Positions 16,889-25,778 of a stretch of DNA of 64,000 bases are shown in pieces. The notes beneath the pieces were generated by a model. That model made no database searches, was not told where the DNA came from, and saw nothing but the letters and a program-made list of their open reading frames with translations. The position numbers and the translations under genes are program-made. This DNA comes from an uncultured Chloroflexota bacterium (lineage in GTDB: Bacteria; Chloroflexota; Anaerolineae; Anaerolineales; Anaerolineaceae). The DNA is taken from contig CADATZ010000005.1 of the NCBI GenBank assembly GCA_902791025.1, positions 1-64,000 of the forward strand, in the 5' to 3' direction. Every line of letters begins with the position of its first letter. Position 1 is the stretch's first letter.

Positions 16889-17632
16889 ATGAAGCAAATC
16901 GAAACGTTTATTACGCATTGGCGGCGGGCGGTTCTTTTGATGGTCCTTGGCGGGGCTGTTGGTTGGGTCCTGTGGATGTTCCTGCCGCAGCAGTTTACTG
17001 CCATTACCCGGCTGGCGGTCAGTATCGATTATAATCGGACCGGGAAGCTGGAAGATCTTGAGGAGGACCGGCTGTTGGGTATTACTGAGGATATCCTTCA
17101 TTCCCGGGCTGTTATGGAAGAGGTTTGGCGGCAGTCCGGTGAAGAGGATTATCAGGACTTTTTTGATCATACGCTGACGACCCGTACAAATGAAACCTGG
17201 AGTCTGTCCATCACCGGTTCCGATCCGAAAAAAATCGGCACCTTATCCCTGCTGTGGCTGGATATTGCCCATGACGCCCTGATGGAGGCCAAAGGTCACG
17301 CTATCAAGGCGGAGGCGCTGCAGAATGAGCTTGATGGTTTGTCTCACTGCATTCAGGACAGTGTCCTTGCTGTTATTCCTTCCGGCTGTCCGGACTCTGC
17401 GGAGGAAACGCTTGCGCGGATCGATGAATATGCAAAGGCTATTCAAGATGAGCTGTCTCTTTCCCATGGCCTTTCGACCGCGGTACAAATCGGTCAGAAA
17501 CATGTGGAGCAGCTGGAGATCCGTCCCGCCTCCCGAAGTGCCGCGGCGGATACTGTGATTGGTGCGGTGATCGGGCTGTTGATCTCTTTTGGAATGTGCT
17601 GGAGTAGGAGAACTGGTGCGAAGGATTGGTGA
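16889..17632 (+). CDS. Wzz-like polysaccharide chain-length/co-polymerase protein
   Basis: A 247-residue membrane protein with the Wzz/PCP layout. A transmembrane helix lies at about 14-32 (AVLLMVLGGAVGWVLWMFL). An extracytoplasmic helical domain with heptad-like stretches follows, and a second helix lies near the C-terminus (VIGAVIGLLISFGMCWS). Such proteins set polymer length with a Wzy polymerase, and the next gene is Wzy-like and overlaps it by 17 bp. There is no tyrosine-kinase domain. No ribosome-binding site is seen. A TATACT at 16876 lies 8 bases before the ATG, so the mRNA may be leaderless. The family is assigned from topology and context. Confidence 0.65.
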   Translation: MKQIETFITHWRRAVLLMVLGGAVGWVLWMFLPQQFTAITRLAVSIDYNRTGKLEDLEEDRLLGITEDILHSRAVMEEVWRQSGEEDYQDFFDHTLTTRTNETWSLSITGSDPKKIGTLSLLWLDIAHDALMEAKGHAIKAEALQNELDGLSHCIQDSVLAVIPSGCPDSAEETLARIDEYAKAIQDELSLSHGLSTAVQIGQKHVEQLEIRPASRSAAADTVIGAVIGLLISFGMCWSRRTGAKDW

Positions 17633-19139
17633 ATTGAAGGTTTGGAAGGTTTTGTGGGCATTGTTTGTGCTTTTAATGCCGCTTACCTCGGTACCGGTCA
17701 TTGTTCGGCTGGTCCATTCAGATGTAGTGGCGGCGCCTTCTGCGCTGCTGCTGCCGCCGCTGCTGATCATTTCCGTCCTGCCATTCCTTACCGCCCGAGT
17801 AAGTGACGCACATGGGGACAGGCACGCTTGTGCGGGCTGCGCCGCACAAGATACCAGTCCCCACGTGCTCCGTTCTGATCAGATGTCCGCTCGAAAGAGT
17901 TTTTCGGAAAACCTTTCTCCGCTGGTCCTGTTTGTCATTACCGCGTTGATCGCGACCGCGGTCTCCTTTTATTATCAGCTTCCGGATTATAAGGGCGCTG
18001 ATCCTTTTCGCGCCTCTCTTTCGGCTGTGATCACGCTGTTTATCGGCTTCGGATTTTATCTGGTCTCTCTGGCGTATCATACTACGGAAGAAAAACTCAA
18101 TACTACCTTTAAACTCTTGAACATCAGCGGAGCAGTGGTTTGTCTGTGGACCCTGATTCAGGCCTTTTTCTGGTATCGGTTCCAACGCTATCCGGAATGG
18201 ATGAAGGATATTCAGTTCACCCTTTCGATTGGGTCGCTTTATCGGCAGCGTTTTGTCGGGTTTACGCTGGAGCCTTCCTGGCTTGCGCATCAGCTAAACC
18301 TGCTCTATCTGCCCTTCTGGTTCGCGGCTTCTCTCACTGGGTACAGCGCGTTCCGGTTTCGTTTGAAATTCATCACCGTGGAGCGGATCTTATTCGCCGC
18401 GGGGGTATTGGTGCTTTTCCTGACCCTTTCCCGTGTGGGACTGGCCGCGTTTCTGCTGACGGCGGGTTTTTGCGCGGTGGTCTTTGTACATCGGCTCATC
18501 CGCAGATTGCAGCAAAGATTTCCGGCACGTCAGAAGGGCCTGGTCACGATTCTTGCCTGCATCGGCATTGTGCTTCTTTTTGCCGCTGCTGCTTACGGGA
18601 TTCTGCGGCTGCTCGCGAAGCTGGATTTCCGCATGGCGGGCATTTTTGACATCCGCGCGGCAGGACGCTCCGACCCGGTGTTTTACATCGCGGAAAAGCT
18701 CAGCCTGGCAGCGCGTTTCGTCTATTGGGACGGCGGTTTTTCCATCTTTAACGCTCATCCGCTGTTGGGCGTGGGATTGGGGCATGCAGGGCTGTACCTG
18801 CCATGGATGATGAACGATTATGCCTATCGCCTGGTGGAAGTCAGAAGTCTGCTGTACCAGTCCAATACGCTGCTTAATATCAAAAGCCTCTGGATTCGGG
18901 TACTGGCGGAAACCGGTATTATCGGGTTCGCATTTTTCTTCATCTGGTATCTGCGCAGTCTTCTGACGAATGTTTTGGTATTGAACATCCCGGACAGGCT
19001 CAGACGTACAGCTGCCTGGATGGGCTGCTTTGCGCTGATCGCTTTTATTCTGGAAGGTTTCAGTCTGGATACTTTTGCGCTGCCGTATATCTGGTTCAGC
19101 ACAGGGCTTGCCGCGGCTGCCGGGGATCTGAAGTCATGA
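17616..19139 (+). CDS. O-antigen ligase/polymerase (Wzy/WaaL-like) membrane protein with HR1-encoded insert
   Basis: A polytopic protein of about 507 residues with 10 or more hydrophobic helices. The segment VGFTLEPSWLAHQLNLL and the later loop with NAHPLLGVGLGHAG are typical of Wzy/WaaL polymerase-ligases of surface polysaccharide. A GTG at 17616 after AGGAG is the best start; a TTG at 17589 is also in frame. Residues about 63-88 (DAHGDRHACAGCAAQ...) are encoded by an HR1 repeat and fall in a loop after the second helix, keeping the frame. The stop overlaps the next start (ATGA). Partners are the Wzz-like gene upstream and the metallopeptidase downstream. Confidence 0.75.
   Translation: MRRIGELKVWKVLWALFVLLMPLTSVPVIVRLVHSDVVAAPSALLLPPLLIISVLPFLTARVSDAHGDRHACAGCAAQDTSPHVLRSDQMSARKSFSENLSPLVLFVITALIATAVSFYYQLPDYKGADPFRASLSAVITLFIGFGFYLVSLAYHTTEEKLNTTFKLLNISGAVVCLWTLIQAFFWYRFQRYPEWMKDIQFTLSIGSLYRQRFVGFTLEPSWLAHQLNLLYLPFWFAASLTGYSAFRFRLKFITVERILFAAGVLVLFLTLSRVGLAAFLLTAGFCAVVFVHRLIRRLQQRFPARQKGLVTILACIGIVLLFAAAAYGILRLLAKLDFRMAGIFDIRAAGRSDPVFYIAEKLSLAARFVYWDGGFSIFNAHPLLGVGLGHAGLYLPWMMNDYAYRLVEVRSLLYQSNTLLNIKSLWIRVLAETGIIGFAFFFIWYLRSLLTNVLVLNIPDRLRRTAAWMGCFALIAFILEGFSLDTFALPYIWFSTGLAAAAGDLKS
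17803..17880 (+). repeat. HR1 hairpin repeat, copy 4, inside the Wzy-like gene
   Basis: Arms GACGCACATGGGGACAGG and CCAGTCCCCACGTGCTCC enclose the tip CTTGTGCGG/CCGCACAAG. It ends in GTTCTGATC. It lies wholly within the reading frame and adds about 26 codons to a polytopic membrane protein. Confidence 0.92.
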
Positions 19140-21070
19140 AATTCGTGTATCTTTTCATCGCGAAGCACATGGTGGCTGGCAGCCTGTGCCGCGCAGCCGG
19201 CACAGGCGTGCCTGTCCCCATGTGCGTTACACAGGTCCTGAAAAGTTACAAATCCGTTTTTGAAAAGTTCCTGACCATCATTCTTGTCCTTTTGGCGGCG
19301 GGTCCGGTTTATTGTGAAAAAGATCCCCGTCCGAATGAAAGTGTCAGCGTGGCGGAATTTTTTGACGACCTTACAGACAAGTCTGTGACTGAACCGGCAG
19401 CAGTACCGGCGTGGAGCGTCGGTGATGAGCGGGTATTTCACGTGCTGGATATCGCGGCAGGATCGATGACTGATTGTATCGCGCGTGCCTTTCTGGTCAC
19501 GGATCATATTGTTTTCTGGTACGATACCGAAGAGGTTCAGGAGATCCCGGATCATTTGCTGACGGGACTCAGCGGGTTTGATATGAATACGCTCCCCATG
19601 CTGCGGGAAGTATTCGGGACAGAGAGCATTCCCGGTGTTGACAACGATCCGCGCTTTCATGTCCTTTTTACCGGGAAGATCGGGGATGCTTACAACGGTT
19701 ATTTTTCCGCGGAGGACAGTGCCGACCCGTTGATCCGTCCGTCGTCTAACGGGATGGAACTGGTGTTTCTCAACACGCGGCTCCTTACACAGGGGACGAA
19801 TGCTGTGATCGATACGCTCTCTCATGAATATCAGCACATGATCCATTTCAATTATGACCAAAATGAACCGAGCTTCATCAATGAGGGACTTTCCTGTCTC
19901 GCCGAATATCTGGCACTTGGGACATTTCGTGAGACATTCATCCATAACTATCTCGGAGATACCGGCCGGTCGCTGATCTGGTGGCCGGACAGCGGTACCA
20001 ACGTCCCTTATTACGGTTCGGCATTTCTCTTCAGTGTCTACCTCTATGACCGCTTTGGGGAGGATGTTATCAGAGCACTCGTCCGTGAAGCGGAGAATGG
20101 CCTGAACGGGCTTGACCGGACACTGGCCAGTTTGAATATCCCCTATAGCGCTGATGAGGTTTTTCAGCAATGGACCGCGGCGCTGCTGGGGAAGCTGCTG
20201 CGGCAGACTATTCCCGGCTGGGGATACCGCGCTTACAGCTTCCCGCAGGAAGGCGTTTATCGGGATATTCGTCAGCTTGACTGCGGTACCCGCGAGACGC
20301 ATGAGGTTTCGCAGTACGGTGTGCGTTATTATACCTGTGACTGTGAGGGCGCCTGCCGCATCACTGTGGAAGGCAGCGCTGAAAGTCCTGTGACTGCTCT
20401 GTCCATTCCCGGCGGTGAGAGCGCCTGGTGGAGCGGCGCGGTCAACAATTCCATGAGCCTGCTGAGCCGCGACTTTGATCTGCGTTCGGCTGATGGGCCG
20501 GTTGCTTTTGTGTATGATATCGGTTTTGATATTGAGCAGAATTATGACTTTTATTACCTTCTCCTCAGAGATCAGGAAGGGACGGTTACGCGGCTCACGC
20601 CATCTACCGCGGTTTTTGATGATCCTGTGCAGATGGGGCGTGGCGGCACGACCGGGAAATCCGCTGGAGTGATCCATGAAGACATTGACCTGACGCCCTG
20701 GGGCGGGCAGCAGATTCGTTTGTCATTTGTTTATTTGACGGATACTGCAACGGTCGGTGATGGTGTGGTGCTGGACAATTTCCGGATCGATGCCATTGGG
20801 TACAGTGATGACGCGGAAGCAGGGGATGGCGGCTGGGAGGCTGAAGGCTTTTCCCGAATCGGTTCGGCGATACCGCAGCGATTCTCCCTGGTGGTGCTGC
20901 ATCCGCGGGAGTATGGGACAGCGGATGCGGCGTTTTACAGCTTTACCGGCGGAGAACCTTTCACAGCGGAGTGTCCGGAGGGGAATTGTTCCTTTGCCGT
21001 CAGCGCGGTTGAGCGGGATATCCGCTCCCGGGCTGCTTTTTCCGTGCAAATTGAGCCTGTGACTGATTAG
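19136..21070 (+). CDS. secreted zinc metallopeptidase (hyicolysin/M30- or M6-like) with C-terminal beta domain
   Basis: A 644-residue exported protein. The zinc motif HEYQHMIHF (H230, E231, H234) with E250 in FINEGLS fits gluzincin-type M30/hyicolysin-like peptidases. The C-terminal region, with a DLTPWGGQQIRLSF...VVLDNFRIDAIG pattern, resembles the beta-sandwich after M6 peptidases. A hydrophobic signal (FLTIILVLLAAGPVY) lies at about 45-60, behind an HR1-encoded segment (residues 9-33). The start at 19136 overlaps the Wzy-like stop. An ATG inside the repeat at 19220 is in frame and would place the signal nearer the N-terminus, so the true start is uncertain. It probably acts on cell-surface or external proteins. 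Confidence 0.72.
   Translation: MKFVYLFIAKHMVAGSLCRAAGTGVPVPMCVTQVLKSYKSVFEKFLTIILVLLAAGPVYCEKDPRPNESVSVAEFFDDLTDKSVTEPAAVPAWSVGDERVFHVLDIAAGSMTDCIARAFLVTDHIVFWYDTEEVQEIPDHLLTGLSGFDMNTLPMLREVFGTESIPGVDNDPRFHVLFTGKIGDAYNGYFSAEDSADPLIRPSSNGMELVFLNTRLLTQGTNAVIDTLSHEYQHMIHFNYDQNEPSFINEGLSCLAEYLALGTFRETFIHNYLGDTGRSLIWWPDSGTNVPYYGSAFLFSVYLYDRFGEDVIRALVREAENGLNGLDRTLASLNIPYSADEVFQQWTAALLGKLLRQTIPGWGYRAYSFPQEGVYRDIRQLDCGTRETHEVSQYGVRYYTCDCEGACRITVEGSAESPVTALSIPGGESAWWSGAVNNSMSLLSRDFDLRSADGPVAFVYDIGFDIEQNYDFYYLLLRDQEGTVTRLTPSTAVFDDPVQMGRGGTTGKSAGVIHEDIDLTPWGGQQIRLSFVYLTDTATVGDGVVLDNFRIDAIGYSDDAEAGDGGWEAEGFSRIGSAIPQRFSLVVLHPREYGTADAAFYSFTGGEPFTAECPEGNCSFAVSAVERDIRSRAAFSVQIEPVTD
19161..19231 (-). repeat. 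HR1 hairpin repeat, copy 5, at the 5' end of the metallopeptidase gene
   Basis: GCACATGGTGGCTGGCAG and TGCCTGTCCCCATGTGCG flank the tip CCTGTGCCG/CGGCACAGG around CGCAGC. Both strands of the first tip pair have changed relative to other copies (CTTGTG/CACAAG), keeping the pairing. The TTCAGAA ends are missing. The repeat supplies an in-frame ATG. Confidence 0.9.
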
Positions 21071-21197
21071 AATCAGATTAGAAATTCCAATCTATCCCAA
21101 AAATATATTATGATTATTTTGGCAATGGTAACAACTTGATGTATTTTGTCATGATTGAAGATAACCCTGCAAAAGCAGGAGACTGGAGGAAAATATT

Positions 21198-21557
21198 ATG
21201 AAATTCATTGGAAACTTTCTGTGGTTCATTTTTGGCGGTCTGGTTATGGGTGCGAGCTGGGCATTGGCCGGTTGTCTATGGTGCATCACGATCATCGGCA
21301 TCCCCTGGGGCGTGCAGTGTTTTAAATTCGCGAAATTGTGCTTCTTCCCCTTTGGAAAAGAGGTTGAGTATGGCGGTGGTGCTGGATCACTTTTCCTGAA
21401 TCTGATCTGGATCCTGATTTCCGGTGTTCCGCTTGCGATAGAATCCGTGGTCTGCGGGTTGATCTACTGCCTCACCATCATCGGGATCCCCTTCGGGAAG
21501 CAGTGTTTCAAGCTCGCCAAACTCGCCCTGATGCCTTTCGGTACAACGGTAAAGTAG
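21198..21557 (+). CDS. yccF: YccF-family inner membrane protein
   Basis: A 119-residue protein with the YccF/DUF307 signature. An internally duplicated unit occurs twice (TIIGIPWGVQCFKFAK then FPFGK; TIIGIPFGKQCFKLAK then MPFG), each preceded by a hydrophobic hairpin. It is an integral membrane protein of unknown biochemical role. A clear GGAGG precedes the ATG. It converges with the CarD-like gene, and stutter arrays start from the stop codons of both genes and meet between them. Confidence 0.9.
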   Translation: MKFIGNFLWFIFGGLVMGASWALAGCLWCITIIGIPWGVQCFKFAKLCFFPFGKEVEYGGGAGSLFLNLIWILISGVPLAIESVVCGLIYCLTIIGIPFGKQCFKLAKLALMPFGTTVK

Positions 21558-21803
21558 GAGTCAGGGGCCAGGAAAAAGGATCAAGGAGCAAGGATTTAGG
21601 GACCATCACCCTAGACTTTAGACTGACGATAATAGATAAGAAAACTGCAGTATGTTTGCTGCAGTTTTTCCGTTCTAAAGCCTGACGTTTTGAGTCTAAT
21701 GTCTTATGTCTTTTGTCTAATGTCTATTGTCTGCGGTCTACGGCCTTATGTCTGGTCTCTGCCCCCCCAACTCCTAACCACTAACTCCTATCTCCTATCT
21801 CCT
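21555..21803. repeat. stutter array between two convergent genes
   Basis: From the TAG stop of yccF, units GTCAGGG, GGCCAGG, GGATCAA and similar run to about 21600. After a small terminator, pyrimidine units (GTCTAAT, GTCTTAT, CTCCTAA, CTATCTC) run into the 3' end of the convergent CarD-like gene. There they encode the last residues and the stop (GGAGATAGGAGATAG on the minus strand). Confidence 0.85.
21641..21672 (+). terminator. intrinsic terminator after yccF
   Basis: AAAACTGCAG pairs with CTGCAGTTTT around an 8-base loop, followed by TTCC. It is embedded in the middle of the stutter array. Confidence 0.75.
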
Positions 21804-22318
21804 TCAATTCTCTCCGTGATGAATCCTTCTACGGAATGGATGGGGATGTTCATTACGCCGGCGATTTCGCCGTAGAGCAGTTTTTCGCTGTTGTCGCGGG
21901 CGTGGGATTCGAATTCGGAGATCCGTTTCTTTTGCGCGGAAAGCTGTTTCCCTTTGCGGTAAATCGTCCTCAGCAGCAGGACCCAATCCTGCGGGTTGCC
22001 GGAACGCATCAAAGCGCTGTAGGTTGTCTTGATATTTTCCATATCCAGCATACGGTTGCCGGTGGATTCGAGCACAAGCGGTTCGGTTTTCGGCATTGCG
22101 TCGATCATGGATAAAATCTGGTCGGGGCTCATCGGTTCCCGGATCAGACCATCGTGATCCACTGCGATATAAAAGGTTGTTCCATATCCGTCATCAGTAA
22201 GCGGAGTCATTTCGTAATAATCCTTCTGCTCCTGCCCCGGAAAACGGCGTTTTGAAATGCCGGTGATCTTACAGATACCATATTGGTTATGGACTACTTT
22301 GTCCCCGACGGTAAACAT
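21788..22318 (-). CDS. CarD/CdnL-like transcriptional regulator
   Basis: A 176-residue protein. Residues 1-65 form a CarD/TRCF RNA-polymerase interaction domain (MFTVGDKVVHNQYGICKI, with YYEMTPLTDDGYGTTFYI), followed by a helical C-terminal domain. CarD-like proteins bind the RNA polymerase beta subunit and stabilise open promoter complexes. The ATG at 22318 lies behind GAGGAA. The last residues (EGDRR) and the stop are encoded by stutter units, so the C-terminus has probably been reshaped by the array. Confidence 0.85.
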   Translation of the reverse strand: MFTVGDKVVHNQYGICKITGISKRRFPGQEQKDYYEMTPLTDDGYGTTFYIAVDHDGLIREPMSPDQILSMIDAMPKTEPLVLESTGNRMLDMENIKTTYSALMRSGNPQDWVLLLRTIYRKGKQLSAQKKRISEFESHARDNSEKLLYGEIAGVMNIPIHSVEGFITERIEGDRR

Positions 22319-22422
22319 AATTCCTCACTTTCGTTTTTTCATTGTCCGAACCACAATTTAATTATACCTGATGACCCTGTATGAATTCTGTGGAAAATGT
22401 GACGGAATGTGATGGTGCCGCA

Positions 22423-22497
22423 CTGACGCACATGGAGACAGGCACGCTTGTGTTGGCTTCGCAACGTGAGACGCCAGTCTGTGAATCGTGACAGGTC
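22423..22497 (+). repeat. HR1 hairpin repeat, copy 6 (partly decayed)
   Basis: GACGCACATGGAGACAGGC is followed by the tip CTTGTGTTG, loop GCTT and CGCAACGTGAG. The tip still pairs through G-T wobbles. The right outer arm has decayed to GCCAGTCTGTGAATCGTGACA, and that tail is shared with the composite at 62976-63130. Confidence 0.8.
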
Positions 22498-22592
22498 AAT
22501 TTTCTCAAAAAATCCGTAAATGTGATATAAATTAAAGAGGTTTCAAGTGATAACGCGGTTATCCGCGATGAATATGAGAGGGAGTGTGTATT

Positions 22593-23396
22593 ATGGCTGA
22601 AGTGAAAAATTCGCTGATTGACGTCGCAGCAGACCTGATCGGTACCGGAATTACGCTGGATACAGTAGTGGATCTTGCGTCCAGTGCGTTATCCGGTTCT
22701 ACAAAAAAGAGCGGGTCCTCTCGGAAAAAGGTCAGTAAAAGTGAAAACCTGATTTCCAAGCTGCTTTCTGATAAGACCGAATATCCGCAGTTCAGTGAAA
22801 AGACCTATTGGGCTGTTCGGGAAAAGTTCCAGAAGAGCATTCCGGAAAAGGTGACGGCATCCACGCTGACAAATGCCACCGGGTTGAAGGCGGATACGAT
22901 CAAATCAACGGTTCTTCCCGCATTGGAAACCCTGGGGTTGACAAAAGACGGAAAACCCACATCAAAAATGAAGTCCTGGGCGGATGATGCTAAATATGAA
23001 GATACCTGTGCTTCGATTTGCAGCGCGGTTTATCCTGATGCGCTGCGGAAGCTTGATTTTTCTACAAAAACACAGCAGGCAGCGCTGATCAAATGGTTTA
23101 TGAAAAATGCCGATGTATCGGAATCAACTGCCAAAAAGATGCTGGCCGTTTATCTGCTGCTGGCAATCCCGAAATTGAAGGGGTCTGCTTCCGACAAAAA
23201 GGCTTCCACTAAAAAGTCTGCTGATGCGAAGAAGAAGAATTCTCCTGATGCCAATATTGATTCGCTGAAGGTTACCACCAAGGGCGGACAGCATACCATA
23301 ACGCTCAAAATCATCGCTGATGAGGGAATAACGAAAAAGACGCTGACTGAGAAATTTACGACTGCCGCAGCGGAAGCGTTTAGTCAGATGAAATGA
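22593..23396 (+). CDS. DUF5343-like protein
   Basis: A 267-residue cytoplasmic protein. The middle part (about 65-185) resembles DUF5343. It contains YPQFSEKTYWAVREKFQ, IPEKVTASTLTNATGL, a VLPALETLGL segment and AAALIKWF-like and STAKKMLAVYLLLA helices, suggesting a winged-helix-like fold. A Lys/Ser-rich hinge (ASDKKASTKKSADAKKKN) leads to a C-terminal segment with beta character. The function of the family is not established. The ATG at 22593 follows GAGAGGGAG. The gene stands alone between HR1-type repeats. Confidence 0.65.
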   Translation: MAEVKNSLIDVAADLIGTGITLDTVVDLASSALSGSTKKSGSSRKKVSKSENLISKLLSDKTEYPQFSEKTYWAVREKFQKSIPEKVTASTLTNATGLKADTIKSTVLPALETLGLTKDGKPTSKMKSWADDAKYEDTCASICSAVYPDALRKLDFSTKTQQAALIKWFMKNADVSESTAKKMLAVYLLLAIPKLKGSASDKKASTKKSADAKKKNSPDANIDSLKVTTKGGQHTITLKIIADEGITKKTLTEKFTTAAAEAFSQMK

Positions 23397-23400
23397 CGCT

Positions 23401-23526
23401 GCTCGGGCGCCGGAAAGCTGTGCGGGCTTTGCCGCAGCAGCACCCGGTCCGGTGCTTTGAGGACAGGCACGCTCGTGTTGCCTTCGCAGCACAAGATGCC
23501 AGTCCCCAGGTGATTCGTGAACAGTA
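23401..23526. repeat. composite HR2 + HR1 repeat (HR1 copy 7)
   Basis: The left part (23401-23458) contains GCCGCAGCAGCACCCGG and TCCGGTGCTTT, module HR2, whose inverse complement recurs at 62982-63016. The right part has GGACAGGCACGCTCGTGTTG, loop CCTTCG and CAGCACAAGATGCCAG TCC, an HR1 core lacking its left outer arm. The end is GTGATTCGTGAACAG. Confidence 0.8.
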
Positions 23527-23684
23527 ACCCGGAGGATGTTTTCTTCCGGTTTTTTTATTGTTTTTCTGATTGTTTTCTGAAACATTTCATGGTAGAATGT
23601 CGTATAAGAATTAACCTGGAAAACTTGAATTCTATGGCTTAAACAAGGTGTGATAATAATTTTATTGTGTCATAAAGAGGGTAT

Positions 23685-25778
23685 ATGGGGAAAAAAATTG
23701 GTTTATTGTTGATTATGCTGACATTGGTATTTTCCTGTGCTTTTTATTCGGTCTATTTTCAGGAAGGAGAATATTTCTCTGAATTTCCGGAAACAGAAAA
23801 TCCGCTGGGAACAGGAGAGTTCCCTTTAGAGAATAATAATTTTGGTCAGACGGAAAATATTGACAATGAAAATCCGCTGAATAACGGGGAAAATATTGTT
23901 AATTCTGAAGGTGTGGAACAGGATAGTTCTCCTGTGGTTTATACAGAACCAACTGCTGAACCGGTTATGATTGAAGAACCAACCGCTGAACCAACTGCTG
24001 AACCGCAGCAGCCGGTTTGGGAGGGATTGACAGAGAATCAGGTTTGGCTGCTCTCATCTCTCTACAATGAAATGACGCAGACGGGAAAAGTTTATTCCGG
24101 CTGGTTTTGGGCGGAAAATTACGCTCCCTGCACCTGGACCGGCATAACATGCGATGAAAATGGCAATGTAACCGGGTTATCCTTTGAAAAGGCAGGATTT
24201 TTTACGATTTTTCCTGAAACCATTCTGAATTTCCGTGAGCTAAAAGAACTTCGTATGGTTGACACGCTCGTCCGCGGTCCTCTTCCGGAAACACTCTTCG
24301 GTGATCTGCCGAAATTGGAAAAACTTGAATTAAGCGGTAATTTCTTTACAGGTTCTATACCGGAATTGCCTGAAAATTTTGAAGTTTATCCTGTTCTTGA
24401 AAAAATTACGATCAGTGATAATCGTGAGGATGAACGGAAGAGCCAGCTTCTTTTCCAGCCGGAATATGCTGATTTGGTGAATGTTTACCTGGATCCCTAT
24501 ACTTATCCTGAAATTGATTTGACCCCCGGTTTGGATGGGAATATCCCTGAAGATTGGAACAGACTGCCGCTGCTTTCCGAAATCGATCTTTCCGGTAATT
24601 ATTTGACCGGCGAAGTTCCGCCTGCTTTTGTTCAGCTTCCTTTGCGCAGTCTGGACCTGAGGGAGAATGGCACCGAAGATGGTTTCTTAATGATATCTCA
24701 GGATCTTTACAATTATCTGTCTTCATTAGGTAATTCTGAAATTATTCTGGAAGGTCTTATGCTTCCGGTTATTTCCGAACCTGAACCAACTGAGGAACCG
24801 GTCCAGACAAATGAATTTCCTGATCCTGCTGAAGTGAATCAGGAGCCGCAAAATCGCAGTGTGTCTGTTCCCGCTCAGGATTTGCTGAATCAGGAAGGCC
24901 AACCTGAGCCGAAGCAGGAGGAGCAGCCATCGCAAGAACCTGCTGCAATTGTTCCGACGGAAATACCAACACTGGTACCTCCAACGGAAGTTCCAACCGA
25001 AATTCCGACACAGGTTCCGCCTACTGCTGTTCCGGTTATCACGACAGATGTGCCAACACAAGTGCCGCCGACGCCCCAAACGATTTATGTTGTCGTAACC
25101 GCTACGCCTGTTCCGCAGTATTATACAGCGACACCTGCTTATTATTATCCGATGCAGCAGCCGTATTATTATCCAACGGCTACGCCGTATACTTATCAGT
25201 ATCAGTACCAACAGCCGTATTATACCTATCCTACAGCTACGCCCTATACCTACTATAATCCGAACTGGGTATATCCGACTGCTACAAGTGCTTATCCTTA
25301 TCCGCAGTATGTTCAGGTCCAGCCGACACAGGTTCCGACGATGCTCCCTACGCAGGATCAGGCTGCTTTGCTCGGGTTTACTTATAAACTGGAAGCTATG
25401 TCTGATAACAATATCCCGATGACCTGGCGTTATACGGGGATGACGGATTATTCAATCAATTATCTGGATGCTTCCGGTAATATTTATCCTGGATTTGCCA
25501 TGGAATGGACGCCCGCTGCTGAGGTTTGTAATGCTTCTGCATGTAATGCGACTGTTTCTGTGCCGAATGAATTGCTGCAGCAGGGTAAATTCGCGCTGCA
25601 GCTGCGGACCAGAGATGCCGTTGGTAAGGTCTATGTTTCAGATGCGGTAGAAATGGAGGTCAGTTCTGCTCAGACCGCTCCGACACCTGAGCCGGAACCT
25701 GAACAGCCGAAGTCTTTCTTCGCTGGGTTCTTTGAATGGCTTTTTGGCCCGCTGATTCGTTTATTCAGAGGAAAGTAG
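23685..25778 (+). CDS. secreted leucine-rich repeat surface protein with Pro/Thr-rich linkers
   Basis: A 697-residue exported protein. The N-terminal hydrophobic signal (KKIGLLLIMLTLVFSCAFY) is followed by an acidic Asn/Glu-rich stretch. Plant-type leucine-rich repeats occupy about 110-355 (WTGITCDENGNVTGL; LELSGNFFTGSIPE; IDLSGNYLTGEVPP). Proline/threonine linkers then appear (PTEVPTEIPTQVPP; VVVTATPVPQ), with a Tyr-rich tract (YYYPTATPYTY units) at about 485-545. A probable beta domain follows, and the C-terminus is hydrophobic and basic (FFEWLFGPLIRLFRGK). It probably sits on the cell surface and binds proteins or glycans. VTATPVP linkers are typical of Chloroflexota. Its stop starts a stutter array. 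Confidence 0.75.
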   Translation: MGKKIGLLLIMLTLVFSCAFYSVYFQEGEYFSEFPETENPLGTGEFPLENNNFGQTENIDNENPLNNGENIVNSEGVEQDSSPVVYTEPTAEPVMIEEPTAEPTAEPQQPVWEGLTENQVWLLSSLYNEMTQTGKVYSGWFWAENYAPCTWTGITCDENGNVTGLSFEKAGFFTIFPETILNFRELKELRMVDTLVRGPLPETLFGDLPKLEKLELSGNFFTGSIPELPENFEVYPVLEKITISDNREDERKSQLLFQPEYADLVNVYLDPYTYPEIDLTPGLDGNIPEDWNRLPLLSEIDLSGNYLTGEVPPAFVQLPLRSLDLRENGTEDGFLMISQDLYNYLSSLGNSEIILEGLMLPVISEPEPTEEPVQTNEFPDPAEVNQEPQNRSVSVPAQDLLNQEGQPEPKQEEQPSQEPAAIVPTEIPTLVPPTEVPTEIPTQVPPTAVPVITTDVPTQVPPTPQTIYVVVTATPVPQYYTATPAYYYPMQQPYYYPTATPYTYQYQYQQPYYTYPTATPYTYYNPNWVYPTATSAYPYPQYVQVQPTQVPTMLPTQDQAALLGFTYKLEAMSDNNIPMTWRYTGMTDYSINYLDASGNIYPGFAMEWTPAAEVCNASACNATVSVPNELLQQGKFALQLRTRDAVGKVYVSDAVEMEVSSAQTAPTPEPEPEQPKSFFAGFFEWLFGPLIRLFRGK

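Noticed and set aside
18824..20677. 617-codon minus-strand frame opposite the metallopeptidase
   Set aside because: Long but a shadow: the plus strand carries HEYQH and a signal peptide, while this frame contains inverted HR1 text and no domain.
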